A stretch of 64,000 nt of DNA from NCBI GenBank assembly GCA_963716525.1, contig OY970315.1, positions 744,001 to 808,000 of the forward strand, given 5' to 3'. The stretch comes from JBBREP01 sp963716525. GTDB lineage: Bacteria; Actinomycetota; Acidimicrobiia; IMCC26256; PALSA-610. Made by a program: the position numbers and the translations under genes. The notes below the pieces were generated by a model. The model saw nothing but the letters and a program-made list of their open reading frames with translations. It was not told the origin of the DNA and ran no database searches. Below, one piece after another: positions 61,773 through 64,000 of the stretch (position 1 is the first letter of the stretch; each line of letters starts with the position of its first letter).

Positions 61773-63842
61773 ATGGAGCGTGTGGCGACCACGGTGGGCG
61801 AGCCGGTCGCCGAGCACGATCGCTACCTCGATCGCGAGCTGTCGTGGCTCGACTTCGACGCACGGGTGATGGCGCTCGCCGAGAGCGAGTCGATCCCGCT
61901 ACTCGAGCGCATCAAGTTCCTCGCGATCTTCTCCTCGAACCTCGACGAGTACTTCGAGACGCGGGTGGCCGCACTCAAGGAACGGGCCGAGGCGCCCACC
62001 GCGATGGCCGCGCTGATCGGCCAGCAGCTCGGCGCGGTCCACCGGCGCACCGTCGAGCTGGTCGCACGCCAGTCACAGCTCTTCGCCAAGGCGCTGGCAC
62101 CGGCGCTCGTGGAGATCGGCTTCGAGATCACGAGCTACAACGATCTCGACGCTGGCGATCGAGATTTCCTGCACGCCGCGTTCCGCGAGCGCATCTATCC
62201 GGTGCTCACGCCACTCGCCGTCGATCCGGCCCACCCCTTCCCCTACGTGAGCAACGTGTCGCTCAACCTCGCGGTGGTCGTGCGCGACGCCGCGAGCAAC
62301 GAGGAGCGGTTCGCCCGGGTCAAGGTGCCGCCGCTGCTCCCCCGGTTCGTCGCCCTCGCCGACGGCCACCGCTACGTGCCGCTGGAACAGGTGATCGCGG
62401 CCCACCTCGACGCGCTGTTCCCGGGCATGACGATCGTGTCGCACAGCGCGTTCCGCGTCACCCGCGACGTCGAGATCGAGCTCTCGGACGACTCCGAAGA
62501 CCTCCTTGAAGCAATCGAGTTCGTGTTGCAGCGCCAGACCAAAGGCGGCCGAGCGGTGCGGCTCGAGATCGGCTCCGACGCCGCGCCCGGCACCGTGGAG
62601 CTGCTGTTGCGCGAGCTCGAGCTCGGCCCCGACGACCTGTACATGATCGACGGGATGCTCGACCTCACCTCGCTGTTCCCGATCTGCGATCTCGACCGGC
62701 CCGAGCTCAAGTACCCCCCGTACCGCCAGCAGACACCGCTGGAGTTCGAACGGCTCGGCTCGACGATCTTCGAGCAGCTGCGCGACCACGACGTGCTCGT
62801 GCACCACCCGTACGACTCGTTCGACACCACGGTCGCCGCCTTCGTCGAGGCGGCGGCGGTCGACCCCTCCGTGCTCGCCATCAAGCAGACCCTGTACCGC
62901 ACCGGCGGCGAGGAGGCCGACATCACCGCGTCGCTCGCCAAGGCCGCGCTCGGCGGCAAGCAGGTGGTGGTGCTCGTGGAGCTCACAGCCCGCGGCGACG
63001 AGCAACACAACGTCGCCCGTGCCCGCGCGCTCGAAGAGGCGGGCGCGCACGTGGTGTACGGCATCGTCGGCTTGAAGACCCACGCCAAGATCCTGCTGGT
63101 GGTCCGGCGCGAGCGCGACGGGCTGCGGCGCTACTGCCATGTCGGAACCGGCAACTACAACGCCAAGACCGCGCGCACCTACGAGGACCTGGGCCTGTTC
63201 TCGAGCGACGTCGAGCTGACCGCCGACGTCGCCGAGCTGTTCAACTTCCTCACCGGTTACAGCAGGCCACGCGACTACGGGCGCCTGATGATCGCGCCGG
63301 GTGCGCTGCGCACCGGCGTACTCGAACGCATCGCGCAACAGGCTCGGCCCGGCGGCCGCATCATCATGAAGATGAACGCGCTCGTCGACACCGAGATGGT
63401 CCAGGCGCTGTACGCCGCGAGCGACGCCGGCGCCGAGGTCGACCTGATCGTGCGCGGGGTCTGCTGCCTGCGGCCCGGGGTGACCGGTATGTCGGAGCGC
63501 ATCCGCGTGCGCTCGCTGCTCGGCCGCTACCTCGAGCACTCGCGCATCTTCCGTTTCGGCGACGGCGGCAGCGCCACCGAGTGGTGGATGGGTTCGGCCG
63601 ACCTCATGCCGCGCAACCTCGACCGGCGCGTCGAGGCGCTGGTGGCGATCAGCGATCCCGCGCAGCAGCAGCGGCTCGACGAGGTACTCGAGGTGAGCCT
63701 GGCCGACGACGAGCTCGCATGGGAGCTGCACCCCGACGGCACATGGCACACCGTCGCCACCGTCCACCACATGAATGCCCACGAGACGTTCGAGACCATG
63801 GCCATCTCACGAGCCGCCGGCCGGGACGCCGAGCGAGCGTGA
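61773..63842 (+). CDS. ppk1: polyphosphate kinase 1
   Basis: 689 residues, full length. RYLDRELSWLDFDARVMALA (N domain), ERIKFLAIFSSNLDEYFETR VA, LAVDPAHPFPYVSNVSLNLA, then YPPYRQQTPLEF. The phospholipase-D-like catalytic half has LAIKQTLYRTGG, His437 in VGLKTHAKILLVVR (the phosphorylated His of the family) and His456 in YCHVGTGNYNAKTARTYEDL GLFS. It reversibly polymerises the gamma-phosphate of ATP into polyphosphate, usually at the membrane. It starts from a probable leaderless promoter and the next gene starts at or just after its stop. Confidence 0.97.
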   Translation: MERVATTVGEPVAEHDRYLDRELSWLDFDARVMALAESESIPLLERIKFLAIFSSNLDEYFETRVAALKERAEAPTAMAALIGQQLGAVHRRTVELVARQSQLFAKALAPALVEIGFEITSYNDLDAGDRDFLHAAFRERIYPVLTPLAVDPAHPFPYVSNVSLNLAVVVRDAASNEERFARVKVPPLLPRFVALADGHRYVPLEQVIAAHLDALFPGMTIVSHSAFRVTRDVEIELSDDSEDLLEAIEFVLQRQTKGGRAVRLEIGSDAAPGTVELLLRELELGPDDLYMIDGMLDLTSLFPICDLDRPELKYPPYRQQTPLEFERLGSTIFEQLRDHDVLVHHPYDSFDTTVAAFVEAAAVDPSVLAIKQTLYRTGGEEADITASLAKAALGGKQVVVLVELTARGDEQHNVARARALEEAGAHVVYGIVGLKTHAKILLVVRRERDGLRRYCHVGTGNYNAKTARTYEDLGLFSSDVELTADVAELFNFLTGYSRPRDYGRLMIAPGALRTGVLERIAQQARPGGRIIMKMNALVDTEMVQALYAASDAGAEVDLIVRGVCCLRPGVTGMSERIRVRSLLGRYLEHSRIFRFGDGGSATEWWMGSADLMPRNLDRRVEALVAISDPAQQQRLDEVLEVSLADDELAWELHPDGTWHTVATVHHMNAHETFETMAISRAAGRDAERA

Positions 63843-63859
63843 AGGAGACGAGCGAGCAC

Positions 63860-64000
63860 GTGAGCACGACCACGCCTGCGGGCGCCGACCTGTTCCTCGC
63901 CGAGGCCCCGCGGCGAGTCGAGCCCGCCTCCGGCCTCGAGATGCCACTGTGCCTCACGCGCCAGAGCGACGCCCGCGACCTCATCGGCGTGGTGATCGCC
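63860..64000 (+). CDS. hypothetical protein, N-terminal part
   Basis: 47 codons to the right edge, open throughout. AAGGAG lies 12 nt before the GTG at 63860. An in-frame GTG at 63839 overlaps the ppk stop and is an alternative coupled start. The visible part (TTTPAGADLFLAEAPRRVEP, LCLTRQSDARDLIGVVIA) shows no recognisable motif. It follows ppk closely and is likely cotranscribed. Confidence 0.5.
   Translation, partial: MSTTTPAGADLFLAEAPRRVEPASGLEMPLCLTRQSDARDLIGVVIA

Noticed and set aside
1..64000. tRNA or rRNA genes
   Set aside because: I saw no tRNA-like arm sequence or rRNA signature, but I could not run a covariance search, so a tRNA in a short gap cannot be excluded.

Overview
The window is about 70% G+C and densely packed, with many GTG starts, stop/start overlaps and short intergenic gaps. 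Gene content points to Actinomycetota. A deep actinobacterial lineage such as Acidimicrobiia is my inference from the SUF arrangement with a Rieske partner, the UPF0182 protein, the Zincin_2 protein, the siroheme-decarboxylase-type fusion and the PDZ/Lon protein. I could not run a phylogeny.

Region 1 (1-21.4 kb) is a surface-polysaccharide locus. It holds a GT39-like partial gene, at least seven GT4 glycosyltransferases, GT2 enzymes, a pyruvyltransferase-like protein, a methyltransferase-like protein, an ABC-2 polysaccharide permease and its Wzt-like ATPase with a cargo-binding tail, a YfhO-type membrane protein and a nucleotide-sugar SDR. Region 2 (21.5-30.1 kb) is mixed metabolism: an alpha/beta hydrolase, a DUF1802 protein, two small proteins, an EEP nuclease/phosphatase, two acyl-CoA dehydrogenases, an arylamine N-acetyltransferase-like protein, an LPG-synthase-type membrane protein, and a VOC protein divergent from a TetR regulator over a nested palindrome. 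Region 3 (30.1-34.4 kb) is a second glycan module: a polyprenol-phosphate-sugar-synthase-type GT2, a YfhO protein and a methyltransferase. Region 4 (34.5-37.7 kb) has an MBL-fold hydrolase whose 3' end is tandemly repeated with a 67-bp period, then egtB and egtD (ergothioneine). Region 5 (37.8-46.7 kb) is a split SUF iron-sulfur assembly system, sufC-sufS-sufU on the plus strand and sufB-sufD-Rieske-sufC-acetyltransferase on the minus strand, flanking a 57-residue protein and an L,D-transpeptidase. The first gene of each SUF half has a related palindrome in its promoter. Region 6 (46.7-64 kb) is housekeeping and envelope: UPF0182, a DivIVA-domain chimera with a phage-head-type C-terminal motif, a PDZ/Lon-type protease, a HEAT-repeat protein, an MreB-like protein with a small membrane protein and MoaE, a catalytically dead HtrA-like protein, a fused Lrp/AsnC-type (AhbA/AhbB-like) protein, an SDR, a Zincin_2 protein, an MFS transporter and polyphosphate kinase.

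Two features run across the window. First, about 21 reading-frame breaks interrupt otherwise conserved genes between 2.4 and 39 kb, usually as one extra base in a CCGCG/CGCG run, and I see none from 40 to 64 kb. They look like assembly or sequencing indels, so I annotate each broken gene over its whole span. Second, at least 16 transcription units have a TANNNT hexamer ending 6-8 nt before the start codon, which suggests that leaderless transcripts are the norm here.
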